NCBI GenBank assembly: GCA_964019335.1
Contig: OZ025691.1
Span: forward strand, 310,001 to 374,000
Source: Diplonema japonicum
Lineage: Eukaryota; Euglenozoa; Diplonemea; Diplonemida; Diplonemidae
Reading direction: 5' to 3'
DNA: 64,000 bases
Shown: positions 11,082-22,193 of the stretch, piece after piece
Position numbering within the stretch: the stretch's first letter is position 1
Layout: each line of letters starts with the position of its first letter
Notes under the pieces: generated by a model
What the model was told of the DNA's origin: nothing
Database searches by the model: none
What the model saw: only the letters and a program-made list of their open reading frames with translations
Translations under genes and position numbers: made by a program

Positions 11082-13263
11082 AACATCACAGCTGTGTCCG
11101 TTGTGCAACACGAAGAACAACTTCCCGCAGCAGTACAGCAGCATCAACGAGTCGAACCTCCCGACGGAGCTGCACAGGGAGGCCACCACTGTGGAGTACG
11201 TCCTCCACAACGTGAAGCCTTTGCCACCGCCGTTCTACCTGTTCCTCATTGACCTATGTGTGGGGTCTGCCAACCCCAAGGACATGGAGTTCCTCCGTGA
11301 GACACTTCTGAAGGCACTAAACTTCCTGCCGCCCGACGCTGTGGTGGGTGTTATGACATTCGGGACAGCTGTCAGCGTGCATGAACTGAAGCCTGCCTCG
11401 GACGACCTCCCTGGGAGGGTCTTCACGCTGAAGGGGTCGAAGGCTTACACCAGCCAGCAGATCGCGAAGTTCCTCCGCCTGAACGTGCCTGGCGTACTCA
11501 ACGAGAAGGAGATGCCCAAACACGCACCGGGGTCCGTCCCGAACACGTTCTTCGCCCGCTTGGGCGACGTTGAGATGTTCCTTACAGAGCTCTTCGAAGG
11601 TCTTGAACCAGACCCGTGGCCTGTTGAACCGCACTGCAGGCAGCGCAGGTGTGTTGGGTCCGCACTGAGCACAGCGGTGGGGCTGTGCGATGCTCTCTAC
11701 CCGGGAAGCGGTGGGAGGGTTATGATGTTCTTGTCTGGGCCGTGCACTGAAGGACCTGGTATGACACATGGTACATAGAACATCTTCGCAGGAATGACAG
11801 TGGACACAGACCTCGCCAACGTGATGAGGGGGCACAACGACATCAAAGGTGACACCCCGGAGGCAAAGAACTGGACAAAGGCACGTGCCTTCTACGACCA
11901 GCTTTCCACAAAACTCGTGAGGAACGGGCACTGCGTCGATGCCTTCCTGAACGCACTGGACCAGGTCGGCTTTGCAGAGATGAGATCGTGCGTCACTCTA
12001 ACTGGCGGGTCGTGCCTGCTGGTGGACAGCTACGACAACGAGAAGTTCGTCGATGCTTTTAAAAAGGTATGCCTCAGCATGCAGTGACCATCCTACACAC
12101 AGTTCTTCCGCCGTGCGGCTGACAATACCTTCCCTAGGGCGTACAATGCACGCATCCAGGTGCAGTGCTCACCGCAATGGAAAATAGCAGGCGCGACAGG
12201 ACCTGTGACGTCGGCGAAGAAGAAGAGCGCATCCGTCTCTCAAGACTCTGAGATGGGTGTGGGCGGGACATGTGAGTGGATCATGCCTTCTGTCGATGAC
12301 AAGACGCATCTTGCTTTTTACTTTGAGGTTGCAAACACGCAGAAGCCTGGCGGGTTCAGGTTCGTGCAGTTCAGCACAAGGTACCAGCACGAGTCAGGGA
12401 AGACAAGGCTGCGCATCACGACGCTGTGCCATAGGATCTCGACGCACACAAGGCCCGACGACTACATTTCGTCCTTCGACCAGGAGACAGCAGCCGTGCT
12501 GATGGCAAGGCTGTCGGCGTTCAAGGCGGAGGACGGGCATCTGTTCGATGTTCTGAGGTGGCTGGACGGGCACCTCATCAAATTGGTTTCGAAGTTTGCG
12601 AAGTACGAGAGGGACACCCCCGGGTCCCTGACACTAGCACCGCAGATGTCGCTGTTCCCGCAGTTCGTTTTCCATCTAAGGAGGTCGCAGTTTCTGCAGG
12701 TTTTCAACTGTTCACCTGATGAGACGTGCTTCTACCGTTTGTGGTTAGACAGGGAATCACCATCCAACGCACTTGTCATGATACAGCCAGCCCTGTACCT
12801 GTACGACAGCTCGGGAGGCCCCAAGCCGTGCCTGCTGGACTCCAGCAGCGTGATGCCGGATTGCATCCTTGTTCTCGACACGTATTTCGAGGTTGTTGTG
12901 CATTATGGGGAGGTGATCGTGTCGTGGAGGGATGCGGGGTACCAGGACCAGCCCAACTACGAGTACTTCAAAAAACTGCTGACGCAACCTAAGGAAGAGG
13001 CGTTGAAGATTGTTCAAGGGAGGTACCCTCAGCCTCGTTTCGTGGAGTGCGACCACCACGGGAGCCAGGCCAGGCTTTTGTACAATGTGATCAATCCTTC
13101 AAAGACGCATAACCAGGTGTGTTGGAAAAAGAAAAAAAAGAAAAAAATCCCGAAACTTCAGGAGGGGAACAACTACGGCGACGGTGGTGGTGAAATCGTG
13201 TACACCGATGACGCGTCTCTGCAGACCTTTTTGGACCATCTGAAGAAGCTCGCTGTACAATAG
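10766..13263 (+). CDS. SEC23: COPII coat subunit SEC23
   Basis: SEC23 pairs with SEC24 in the inner COPII coat and is the GTPase-activating protein for SAR1 at ER exit sites. Six exons join in frame: 10766-10828, 10879-11028, 11092-11758, 11792-12066, 12103-13116, 13162-13263, giving 756 residues, close to the usual ~765. Introns are 50, 63, 33, 36 and 45 nt. Visible are the zinc finger (CRTC at residues 51-54 and CPLC at 73-76, interrupted by an intron of mostly A), the trunk domain, the helical and gelsolin-like regions with [13 protein letters not shown], and the conserved end [17 protein letters not shown]. The splice junction LE/AARM matches the conserved RLEATRM-type sequence, which fixes the first intron. 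A very secure identification. Confidence 0.96.
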
Positions 13264-13918
13264 TGAGCAGAGGGAGGGGGGGAGAAAGTGTTTATAAGTG
13301 TTTTTTTTTTTTTTTTTTTTTTTAAAGAAAGCCCTCCTTTTTTTGAGTTTACGATCGCCATGAAGGGGGAAGAAAAGATTAATACAAAGGAGTGGAAATG
13401 GTTGCTTCTTCTTACTTTTTTTTTTTTTTTTTTTTTGTTAACACCGCACATTTATGAGAACAAAGAAAAATTAGTGCAAACGCTCATTTTTTTTTATCTT
13501 TTTGCGTGTTTTCTTTTTAAGAGAGATGATTCGTCTTCCCTGGCAAGGTTGGCACCTCCCCAACAAAGAGTTTTCAAAAGAAAAATGTTCTTTTTCCCCC
13601 TCGATATTCCGGAAAAATAGTTATGATTTTTTTTTGTTAACTTTTTTTTTTTTGCTGCCAAGCTTACCACCCTCCCACTTTTTTTTTTTTTGCTTTGGTG
13701 GTGAGTCGTTTCTCTCCCATCACAGCGAAATCTTTTTTTCTTTTTTCTTTTTTTTTTCCCCCTCACCTACACCTACGCTCTGTTTTTATTCCCCCTCCTT
13801 TTTTTTCCCCGACAAAAAAAAAAGAAAATCTTACAAAAAAAAAAAAAAAAAGGTTGATGAGTGGGAAGGAGTAAAAGCATCCTGTAAAATTATTGTGTGA
13901 AAGAAGAAAACAAAAAAA
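13264..13918. other. Intergenic, T-run-rich
   Basis: Alternating T runs and A runs between SEC23 and the small Cys-rich gene. No coding frame or RNA gene recognised. Confidence 0.6.
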
Positions 13919-14173
13919 ATGTCTAGTGGGACCGATCACATTATATGCACAAACTGCAACATGAAGTGCGCTGACTACGCTCACGGAGCACACGGGCACG
14001 AAGTGCTGTGGTTTTTTTGCCCGACACCGATGTGCCAGAAGCGAACTTGGTGGAAGAGGATGATCCGTCGAGATCTGTGCAAAAACCCACGTTGCTGGTA
14101 CAAACAATATGAATCAATGCCGAGGTGGGGCGACAAGGCCCGTCAGGAGCGCAACCGGAAGGACGTTATGTAG
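13919..14173 (+). CDS. Small Cys-rich, possibly zinc-binding protein
   Basis: 84 residues from an ATG preceded by A-rich leader to a TAG. Three Cys pairs are visible: CTNC (residues 11-14), CPTPMC (about 40-45) and CKNPRC (about 60-65), plus several His residues, so one or two zinc-ribbon-like sites are plausible. The middle and tail are Trp/Arg-rich and basic (RTWWKRMIRRD), which could mean nucleic-acid or protein contact. No family recognised. The dense, non-repetitive composition between homopolymer flanks supports a real gene. Confidence 0.6.
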   Translation: MSSGTDHIICTNCNMKCADYAHGAHGHEVLWFFCPTPMCQKRTWWKRMIRRDLCKNPRCWYKQYESMPRWGDKARQERNRKDVM

Positions 14174-14194
14174 TATTGAGACCTCTATTATAGT

Positions 14195-14230
<36 letters not shown>

Positions 14231-14285
14231 TCTAACATATCAAAAAAAAAAAAAATCTACCTCAAGGGGGAGTGGGAGGGAGGGG

Positions 14286-17200
14286 ATGCCTCTGTCAGGC
14301 ACGGGCTCTGCATCACGTCTCCGCCTTGACTCAACTGAGCTGGACAGCAAATATGGCCCTGGAAGTGTGTCACGAAGGTCAACACGCATCACAGAGCACC
14401 TTGGGGACAGTTGGCTAGGCGAGAAAGAACGTGAAAGGGAGCGGGAACGGGACAGGCTGGACCTCCACATTCTCTCCCGTTCCGTTTCAGACCGCGACCA
14501 AGCCCTGGACAAGCTTGCCCATGAAAAAATGCGCCGTCTCGAAGAGGACTATCTCCGAAGAATTCAAGACCTTCAAGGCGAAAATACAAAACTGCAGCAC
14601 AAGTGTGAAGATCTCGCAGACAGGGCGGACGAGGCCTTCGCGCTCGCCAAAACCGCAGAACAAGAAGCGTTGCGAAGGCACCAAAAAGAAGAGTCCCTCC
14701 ACCAAGAGGTGTCTCAAATCAGGAAGATGACCGAAGTCGAAGTGAAGCGCACACACGATCAACTTCAGCAAATGGAGGAAAAGCTGTATAAAGAGGTCGA
14801 AAAGTCAAACAAATTAGAAGACAAGCTGATAGAGAACTCCAGAGAGTACGAGTCGCGTGCCGAGAGTGAGTTCGTGAAGCACGGCCAGTCCGACCAGATG
14901 CGCAGGGCCAGCGAGGCGGAGCTGTCGATTCTTCACAACGAAGTCGACAAGCTTCGTGATGAACGCGCGAACAACGAAACCGAAAGACGGCAGCTGCGCA
15001 GGAATGTGGAAGACCTCCGCGAGCAGCTCTCCCTGCTGCACACCGAGAAGGCCACGGAGCGTCTGGCTACTGAGAGGACCGTCGAGGACCTACAGAAGCA
15101 AGTGACCCACCTCACAAAGGACAAGTCCACCCTGCAGAAAAAAATAAAAGACTACAAAAAGAAGTCCGGGGTGTTCGACGCCGCTATCGAGTCGGACCTC
15201 CGCCGCGTCCAGCGTCAAGCGGACGAAGCCCTCATGAACGAGCGCCGCATCGCACAAGCAGACCTTGAAGCGGAACGGGCAAAGCACTGCGCTGAGGTTT
15301 CAAGCCTGCAGAGACAGCTGCAGATTCTAGAGGAACGGGGCAGGCGCGAGGCGCAAACACCGCCCGCAGATAAGGCAAAGTACGACAAGGACATCGAACG
15401 CCTCGAGAGGGAGCTGCAGGACTTTTATGCCAACAAGGACACGGCCGTGAAGAAGATGACTGAGCGTCTCGAAGAGGAAAGGCTGCTGCTGGAAAAGCAG
15501 CAGACAAGAGCCACGAAGCTTCAGCAGGACCTGGACGAGGAGCGCCTTCAAGCGGAGAAGCAAAGGTCACGAGTCTCGAAGCTGAGCATGGAGCTTGAGG
15601 AGGCGAAGTACCAACAAGAGAGGGACAGGGAGCGGGCAGCAAGACAACTGGGCGAGGAGAAGGAGCATACAGCACGGGTTGACGCGAGGTGCAGCAAGAT
15701 CGAAAAACTGCTTGAAGATGAACAGCTAGTCGTTGAGATGCAGAAGTCCAAGTTGTTGAAGCAGGACAAGCACCTTCAGGAATGTGAGCACGAGCTGTCA
15801 TTGCTGAGAACGGAGAGCCAGAAGGGCGACTTTGCGAAGATGGTTGGAACAGAAAAAGATGAAGAGATCATGCGTTTGAGACACCAGCTACAGGAAGCCA
15901 AGAACCAAGTGCACGAAGAACGAGACGACAAGTTGCGACGCTTGAGAAATGAGACGGAAGAGCATCGTGCCGAGGCCAACAGGAAAGTGTTGCAGTGCAG
16001 AGAAAAAGACGAGGAGATCATCCACTTGAGGCACCAACTACAAGAGTTGAAGGCACATATTTCGGAAGAAACAGATGACAAGGTAAGGCGCCTGAGACAT
16101 GAAAAAGAAGAGGAGGTCGCGCTACTGAAGCAGCAGCTGAAAGATGCTCAGTTCGAGGACAGAGATGGTCAGCTAAAGCGTTTCCGAGAGGAGGCGGAGC
16201 AGTGCCGTTTGGACGCGAACAGGAAAGCTATGTTATACAGAGAGAGGGGTGATGAGATCACACACTTGAAGCAAATACTTGAAGATCGTTCGATTGCTGT
16301 CAGGGCGTCCGAAGAATCACAACACGCATTGGAGATGAGGATCAGGGCCAGACTAGAAGGCGAGCGGCAGGAAATGAAGAAGAGCAGTGAGGATACCGAA
16401 AAGCTGGCAAAGGACCTTCGGGAAGCGGAGAAGGCCTTGCGTGACACAGAAAGCGTGCTGGATGACGAGAGGCGGAGAGGAGTGAGCATGGTTCAAGAGG
16501 CTGAAGTACTGAAACGCGACAACGACGGCCTGCGGAGGGAGCTACACGACAGGATGGCTGCGCACCAACAAGAGATGGAGAACCTTAGTCAGAAACTGTC
16601 TATTGCTAACGAGGAAGCCTCGCGTGGCAACCACTTGGAGAGAGAGCTGCAGCGAGAGCGTGCTGAGAAGGACGACAAACTGCGGGGCATGCTCAACGAA
16701 AAGGACGACGAGAGGCGCAGGCTGCGCAACGAAGCAGACGAGGAAATCTACTCTCTGAAGAGGACCTTCGAGGGCGAAAGGTCATCTCTGAAGGCGACAT
16801 TAGAAGACACAGAGAGACAGCTGGCACGTCTGCGCGTGGAGAAGGAAGTGAAGGACAGCGAGTTCGAAGCTCTGCATCTTAAGCACAGTAAACTGCAAGG
16901 CAAGATCGAGAGATCTGAAGAGGATGCAAAGACTGCCCGTGAGGAACAGCAGCGAGTAGTCTCCGAAAGCCAAGAACAGGTAACACGCATGAAGAGCGAG
17001 ATCGACGAGCTGCAAAAACGGATGGAAAAATACACAGGCAACACGGAAGACAGCGAGAAGAAGATAGCCGAGTTGCGAGCACAGAACGCGGACCTGACCA
17101 CAGAAGCGGAAGACCTGAGGAGGGGGGTGTCGAAGGCACAACATTCTGTCATAGAAGCCGAGAACTGGAAAGCTGAAGTAGAGCGACTTCACAAAAGATT

Positions 17201-18047
17201 ACAAGGCCTGCCCCTGTCCCCGGAGGAATGGTCAGGGGAGAGGGCTGCTCTGCACAGGCGGTTCAGGGAGTTACAGAAATACCACGACGACGAGTTAAAG
17301 CGGAGCGATGCTATCCACGCAAGACAGTGCAACGACCTAGTTCAAAATCTAGAAGCATGCAGAAAACAAAGGGATACACAAGTGGAAGAGCTATCGATAC
17401 TGCAAAACAGATGTGGAATGGAAGCAGAGAGAGGCAGAGCGGAAGGCATGAACGAGGCACAGAGATGGCAGTCGACCGCAACGCAAGCCATGGACGAGGC
17501 GGCTAGGTTGAAAGAGATGCTTGATAAGAAGACGTTGGAGCACAGAGAGTTCAGAGAAGACGCCGAGAGGGCATACCGATGTGAAGCGCAGAAAGATGAG
17601 GAGATGGTGAAAGGCTTCGAAGACCTGCGAAGGGCCCGTTCCGAAGCAGTGAGGAAAGAAGAAGCGTACAGAGAGCAGCTGAAGCAGGCAACAATAGACT
17701 TCAGGGGGTTGGAGGAACACGTTGAACAGGTTGAAGACGAACATAAGAGGGTTTGCGGGTTTTACAACGACTCCCAAAAGGGCTACCAAGCTGTTATGAC
17801 TGACCTGCAGAACCAGATTCTGGACCTGCAGTCAAACCTCACGAGAAGGCGTACAGGGGACACATCTGCCTTCAACCCCATCATCCACGAGCTAGGTACT
17901 ATTCAGCAAAAGATCTCGCAATACATGCGTCCTCGCAGCCGGCCCTATGTACCCCCTCCCACTAAGCAGCCCATCCGTCCTGGCACGTCGCCGCGCCGCC
18001 CGCGATCGCCAAGGTCTTCCCCCCTCCACCTTCCTCGGGATTATTGA
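14286..18047 (+). CDS. Long coiled-coil protein, probably cytoskeletal
   Basis: Single-exon frame of 1253 residues. Residues 1-60 are Ser/Arg-rich. From about 60 to 1190 the sequence is almost unbroken coiled coil rich in Glu, Lys, Arg, Leu and Gln, with internal similarity between neighbouring blocks (for example DEEIMRLRHQLQEAKN and DEEIIHLRHQLQELKA near residues 525-585), indicating local duplication. The C-terminus (about 1210-1253) is Pro/Arg/Ser-rich with SPRRPRSPRSSP, a possible microtubule-binding or phosphorylated tail. Such proteins are common in flagellar and centriolar structures, but coiled coils look alike across unrelated families, so no name is given. Confidence 0.85.
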   Translation: MPLSGTGSASRLRLDSTELDSKYGPGSVSRRSTRITEHLGDSWLGEKERERERERDRLDLHILSRSVSDRDQALDKLAHEKMRRLEEDYLRRIQDLQGENTKLQHKCEDLADRADEAFALAKTAEQEALRRHQKEESLHQEVSQIRKMTEVEVKRTHDQLQQMEEKLYKEVEKSNKLEDKLIENSREYESRAESEFVKHGQSDQMRRASEAELSILHNEVDKLRDERANNETERRQLRRNVEDLREQLSLLHTEKATERLATERTVEDLQKQVTHLTKDKSTLQKKIKDYKKKSGVFDAAIESDLRRVQRQADEALMNERRIAQADLEAERAKHCAEVSSLQRQLQILEERGRREAQTPPADKAKYDKDIERLERELQDFYANKDTAVKKMTERLEEERLLLEKQQTRATKLQQDLDEERLQAEKQRSRVSKLSMELEEAKYQQERDRERAARQLGEEKEHTARVDARCSKIEKLLEDEQLVVEMQKSKLLKQDKHLQECEHELSLLRTESQKGDFAKMVGTEKDEEIMRLRHQLQEAKNQVHEERDDKLRRLRNETEEHRAEANRKVLQCREKDEEIIHLRHQLQELKAHISEETDDKVRRLRHEKEEEVALLKQQLKDAQFEDRDGQLKRFREEAEQCRLDANRKAMLYRERGDEITHLKQILEDRSIAVRASEESQHALEMRIRARLEGERQEMKKSSEDTEKLAKDLREAEKALRDTESVLDDERRRGVSMVQEAEVLKRDNDGLRRELHDRMAAHQQEMENLSQKLSIANEEASRGNHLERELQRERAEKDDKLRGMLNEKDDERRRLRNEADEEIYSLKRTFEGERSSLKATLEDTERQLARLRVEKEVKDSEFEALHLKHSKLQGKIERSEEDAKTAREEQQRVVSESQEQVTRMKSEIDELQKRMEKYTGNTEDSEKKIAELRAQNADLTTEAEDLRRGVSKAQHSVIEAENWKAEVERLHKRLQGLPLSPEEWSGERAALHRRFRELQKYHDDELKRSDAIHARQCNDLVQNLEACRKQRDTQVEELSILQNRCGMEAERGRAEGMNEAQRWQSTATQAMDEAARLKEMLDKKTLEHREFREDAERAYRCEAQKDEEMVKGFEDLRRARSEAVRKEEAYREQLKQATIDFRGLEEHVEQVEDEHKRVCGFYNDSQKGYQAVMTDLQNQILDLQSNLTRRRTGDTSAFNPIIHELGTIQQKISQYMRPRSRPYVPPPTKQPIRPGTSPRRPRSPRSSPLHLPRDY

Positions 18048-18389
18048 ATAACGCCCCCCCCACCCCCCCTCCTCCCTTTTTTCCAAATTATATTGTACTG
18101 CATTACCGTTTATTGTTAAAAAAAAAGAAGTTTTTTCTTGTTGTCACATACCTTGCCCCCCTTTTGTTTTTTTCTCTTTTGTTTAGATCCTTTTTTTGTT
18201 TCCTTGTCTTTTTCTTGTATAAGATTTGTTCCCCCTTTTGTATCCTGTCATTCACACTCGGGTCCCCCCCCCCCCCCCCCCTCCCTCGCCTTTTATTTAT
18301 TTCTCTGAGAATTCTTATTTTTTGTTGTTCCACCCCCCCCCCAAAAAAAGAACAAAACAGGGAGACGGGGAAGTACAAAAAAAGAAGAA
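18048..18389. other. Spacer between coiled-coil and cyclase genes
   Basis: C- and T-rich sequence with a polyC run near 18266-18282 and a C run then A run near 18332-18349. The spacer ends in an A/G-rich leader just before the cyclase ATG. No coding capacity seen. Confidence 0.6.
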
Positions 18390-21300
18390 ATGTCAAGGAC
18401 CTCAAAAGACTTTGACCTGGACAGTGAAAACAACACACGCAAAGAAGAGGCGGATGGAATAGTATCGATCAAAGCGACGTCGGTATGCATGGCGGTGCTG
18501 TGCTTTGGGTTGGTGTGCTCACTGTCGTACTCACTGACAATCATGGCAGGGGAGAAGGCAATAAGAGACACAGAGCACGTGAATGAGGAAGGCGGGCAAG
18601 CCGTTCTGAAAGTAGTGAGGGATGCGATGAAACTACGTATCGATGAGTTCCTCCTCAGCACCGCAAGAGGTGTAAGAGACATCGCAGTGCAACGACTGAG
18701 CATGGTGACAACCGAGGTCGACACACTCTCAAGCCTCATCACAGCCGCACAAAGCAATGCAACCACTTGGGACTTCATCAACGGACTCGGCCCCAAACTG
18801 TACAGCGGTCAAAGCGCCTTCGAAGAACACGGTGTGATAGCAATTGGTGTCCTCACCGTGGACAGCACACTCAAAATCATTACGAATTCTTTCGCTGGAA
18901 AGTTACTTATCACCAATTACACTGCTCCCGGCGAAGACCCTGGGATAGCGATAGGGCTTTCCTCCGACGATGGGATGAACTATATCAACGGGAGCACGCT
19001 GGAGTTTCGGACGTTTCCCAGGTTCGTTGGGGGCAACCTTCCACTCTTCAAGTACGGCATCGATTCTGTGAATGTCGGTCAAATGGGATGGGCGGGCCTC
19101 CAGAGTGTTATAAACTACTTCAGCATTACACTTGTTGCGAACGTAGGAACGATTGCAGACGGCACGCGTTGCTACATTGGAGTGGCGATGGATGTGGAGC
19201 GTTTGCAAGACATCCTTCTTGACGCCATCAACTCCATTGAAGAGTCTGCCCGTGCCCGCGCCTTCATCCTCACCCCGGAGGGTAAGATGGTGGCCACCTC
19301 GCACGGCGAACCTTACGAAACCATCGGGAACTCCCTCTTCGGGGGCAACACTCTTATCGCCTCGAACATCGCCGACTCCTCCGACGAGATCATTAGAACC
19401 ATAGGGGAGGCTGCTAAGAACAACTGGGAACGCTTTGTAAACGCCAGCAGCGAGGTTCCCGTCAATGGGTCCACCATGTACGTCAGGACACAACGGGTAC
19501 GGCATAAGAACCCGGAAACCGAAATGTACACAAACCTGAACTGGTGGGTGGTGATCGCAGTGGATGATGCTTACATATCTGAGAAGGTGCAATTCCTGCA
19601 AACCGACTTGCAACACGGCCAGGCAACCTCGAGGGACGATGTCTGGGAGGAGCTCGACAACTGGAAGATCATCGTCCTTTCGGTAGGACCGTTCATAGGG
19701 CTTCTGTTTGTGGTTATCATCTTCGTGCTGATCTCTTTGGTGTTCGCGCCGTTCGAGCAGCTGCAGGAGGACATGAACAAACTGGGGAAGATGCAGTTCG
19801 ACGACGTGCAGGAGCAGCGCGACTACTCGCTGGTGGTGGAGATGGGGGACATGCAGCACAGCTTCCAGCTGATGATGCGGCGATTGCGAGAGTACAAGTC
19901 ATTTGTACCATCCTCACTGCTGGTGGGGTCGGAGTTAGTTGGTGGTGCTGCAGCAGAGCCGCCGACAGGACCGAATGTCTCATACGTGTTCACAGACATC
20001 CAAGGGTCCACGGCTCTGTGGGAAATGTGCGCTGAGTCCATGAACGAAGCGATGGACACCCACAACAGGGTCATCCGTGCGGCCCTAAACACGCACGAAG
20101 GCTACGAGGTCAAGACCATCGGCGACGCCTTCATGGTGACCTTCGCTGAGGCCCTCAACGCCTGCCAGTTCTGCCTCGACGTGCAGACAAACCTCATGAA
20201 GCAGAAATGGCCGAAACCGCTTCACCTCGACTCCATGAAGGACAACGCTGGCAACGTCATATGGAAAGGCCTCCGGGTCCGTGTTGGTGCACACATCGGC
20301 GAGTCATGGACAGAGGTCAGCCCCCTCACAGGCAGGATCGACTACAAAGGGCCCGCTGTTGCTATTGCTGCCAAAGCAGAGCCTCTTGCGAAGGGTGGCA
20401 CCCTGTGCTGTACGACTGCTTTCATGGAGGCCATCAGCGCGGACCTTGGAAAACTGGGCGACCCTGCTATTGCGGATCATGGCACGCATAAGCTGAAGAG
20501 CATCGAGACTTCTGTGGATATGGTGTTGCTGTCACCGAAGGCGTTGAAGGCCAGGCTGTTCGAGGATGCACGAAGCCAGCAAACGGCGGTGGAAATGCAA
20601 GCAATACACAACGCAGAGACAGGGACGACTACAACAAGTGCGTCGGAAGGGAGGGACGGGAAGAAGAAGACAGCGATGGGACTGACAAGCGCAGTGAACA
20701 CACAGACCGCCTCGGTGGCGGTGGTGCGCCCGGAGGAAGTGTTCATGAAAGGTGCGATGCACAGCGCCTTCTCGAAGTACAACATTATCATCAAAACTGT
20801 TGCGGAGATCGCACAGCAGACGGACGGCGTCATCGTAAGCTTCGTGGGAAGCGAGATCGCAGTAGCGTGGAACACAACACGCGCAGTGAAGATCCACACC
20901 TTGGCCGCAGTTAGGTTCGCGTCGTACCTCACAAAACGAAAGCTCCGCGTCACAACAGGCGCAGCCACAGGCGAGGTGACCTACGGCAATATAGGTACGA
21001 GCACATCTAGGTACCCCATTATCTATGGTGCAGCATGCTTGATCTCAAGCAGCCTCTCTGGGTTTTCCATGGAAGCAGGCATCAAAACCATCATTGCCGA
21101 CTGTACCAACGAGGGGAAGCTGGCTCGGAATCAAACCCTTGCGCCCTTCCTGAGGCCCGTCGACAAGTGGTTGTTTCAGGATAAGAAGATAGAAGTGTAC
21201 GAGCTCTGCACATCCTTGGTGCTGTCGGCTATTGAGGGCGATTGGAGGGAGGTGTCGATGGCAGAATCCGTCATTGCGCCTGTTGAGGAGTACGGTTCAG

Positions 21301-21530
21301 CCTTCAGGCTGGCCACCGATGTTGGTGACTTCAGTAGCTTAAAGGCACTGGTTGAAAATTACGCTGGTGACAAGACCCTTCCTGCACTGGTGAAGGCCGT
21401 GCAAAACCGTACCTGGCGCCCTTCATACCGGTTGGTTAACTTCAACACAACTGTAGCCCGTGAGCCTGCTGCTGTTGTAGACCGTTTATTTGGTCATTTG
21501 CCCGACGTGCCACAGACCGAAGAAACTTGA
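18390..21530 (+). CDS. Membrane receptor-type class III nucleotide cyclase with two cyclase modules
   Basis: Makes cAMP or cGMP at a membrane. 1046 residues, single exon. A transmembrane helix at about 29-52, an extracellular region of some 370 residues with Cache-like character and N-glycosylation sequons, a second helix at about 425-455, then a short linker. The first cyclase domain has both metal-binding Asp residues: FTDIQGST (about residue 534) and KTIGDAF (about 578). Its style recalls trypanosomatid receptor adenylyl cyclases. A second cyclase-like module at about 785-970 lacks the metal-binding motif (GSEIAVAW where GDAFMV is expected), so it is probably a regulatory pseudo-domain or the second half of an internal pair. 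A substrate choice of ATP or GTP cannot be read confidently. Confidence 0.88.
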   Translation: MSRTSKDFDLDSENNTRKEEADGIVSIKATSVCMAVLCFGLVCSLSYSLTIMAGEKAIRDTEHVNEEGGQAVLKVVRDAMKLRIDEFLLSTARGVRDIAVQRLSMVTTEVDTLSSLITAAQSNATTWDFINGLGPKLYSGQSAFEEHGVIAIGVLTVDSTLKIITNSFAGKLLITNYTAPGEDPGIAIGLSSDDGMNYINGSTLEFRTFPRFVGGNLPLFKYGIDSVNVGQMGWAGLQSVINYFSITLVANVGTIADGTRCYIGVAMDVERLQDILLDAINSIEESARARAFILTPEGKMVATSHGEPYETIGNSLFGGNTLIASNIADSSDEIIRTIGEAAKNNWERFVNASSEVPVNGSTMYVRTQRVRHKNPETEMYTNLNWWVVIAVDDAYISEKVQFLQTDLQHGQATSRDDVWEELDNWKIIVLSVGPFIGLLFVVIIFVLISLVFAPFEQLQEDMNKLGKMQFDDVQEQRDYSLVVEMGDMQHSFQLMMRRLREYKSFVPSSLLVGSELVGGAAAEPPTGPNVSYVFTDIQGSTALWEMCAESMNEAMDTHNRVIRAALNTHEGYEVKTIGDAFMVTFAEALNACQFCLDVQTNLMKQKWPKPLHLDSMKDNAGNVIWKGLRVRVGAHIGESWTEVSPLTGRIDYKGPAVAIAAKAEPLAKGGTLCCTTAFMEAISADLGKLGDPAIADHGTHKLKSIETSVDMVLLSPKALKARLFEDARSQQTAVEMQAIHNAETGTTTTSASEGRDGKKKTAMGLTSAVNTQTASVAVVRPEEVFMKGAMHSAFSKYNIIIKTVAEIAQQTDGVIVSFVGSEIAVAWNTTRAVKIHTLAAVRFASYLTKRKLRVTTGAATGEVTYGNIGTSTSRYPIIYGAACLISSSLSGFSMEAGIKTIIADCTNEGKLARNQTLAPFLRPVDKWLFQDKKIEVYELCTSLVLSAIEGDWREVSMAESVIAPVEEYGSAFRLATDVGDFSSLKALVENYAGDKTLPALVKAVQNRTWRPSYRLVNFNTTVAREPAAVVDRLFGHLPDVPQTEET

Positions 21531-22133
21531 TCTCGCGTGATATGGAAAGGAAAGAAAAGAAAAGAGGGGGGTGGGGGAAGAGGGGAAAAAAAAAAAAAAG
21601 AAAAAAGAAAAAGCAGGAATACGATTCCCGTTATCTTTATCAACTTCTTTACCTACTCCCCCCCTTCCCCTGTTGGTGTGGTTAGCTGGGTTTTATGCAG
21701 GTTTTAAATCAGCTACTGCGCATGGGCATCAACGGGGTGGGTTTTCTTTTTATTTTTTAAAGAAGACGTATATCTGAACGATCTAGTTATGAAAGTAAAA
21801 CTATTTTACTTTTCATTTTTACCCTCTCTCTCTCTCTCTCTCCCCCCCCACATTCAGATCCAGTAATGGAAGGCCCTAGATTTTCTCTTCGGGAGTAAAC
21901 TGTTTCTCACGTTACGCTTTTGATCTTTCAAGCGAGCTTTTAAATAAAAAGAGAAGGGGGGGAAAGAAGAACAAAAACGAAGGGGAAGAAAAGGCAACCC
22001 CGAGCTCCCCCTTTTTAAATGTCTCTTTTTTTTTTTTCTCTCAAAGAAATTGCCCTTTCGAATGGGAGACGTGTAAAAAAAAAAAAGGAAGAAAAAAGAC
22101 TAATATGCAAAATCAAGGAAACATGCAACCGGT

Positions 22134-22193
<60 letters not shown>

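Noticed and set aside
14500-17790. Several reverse-strand ORFs of 90-190 codons opposite the coiled-coil gene
   Set aside because: They are shadows of a Glu/Lys/Leu-rich coding strand, which leaves the opposite frames open; composition is artificial (Ser/Leu/Cys-rich).
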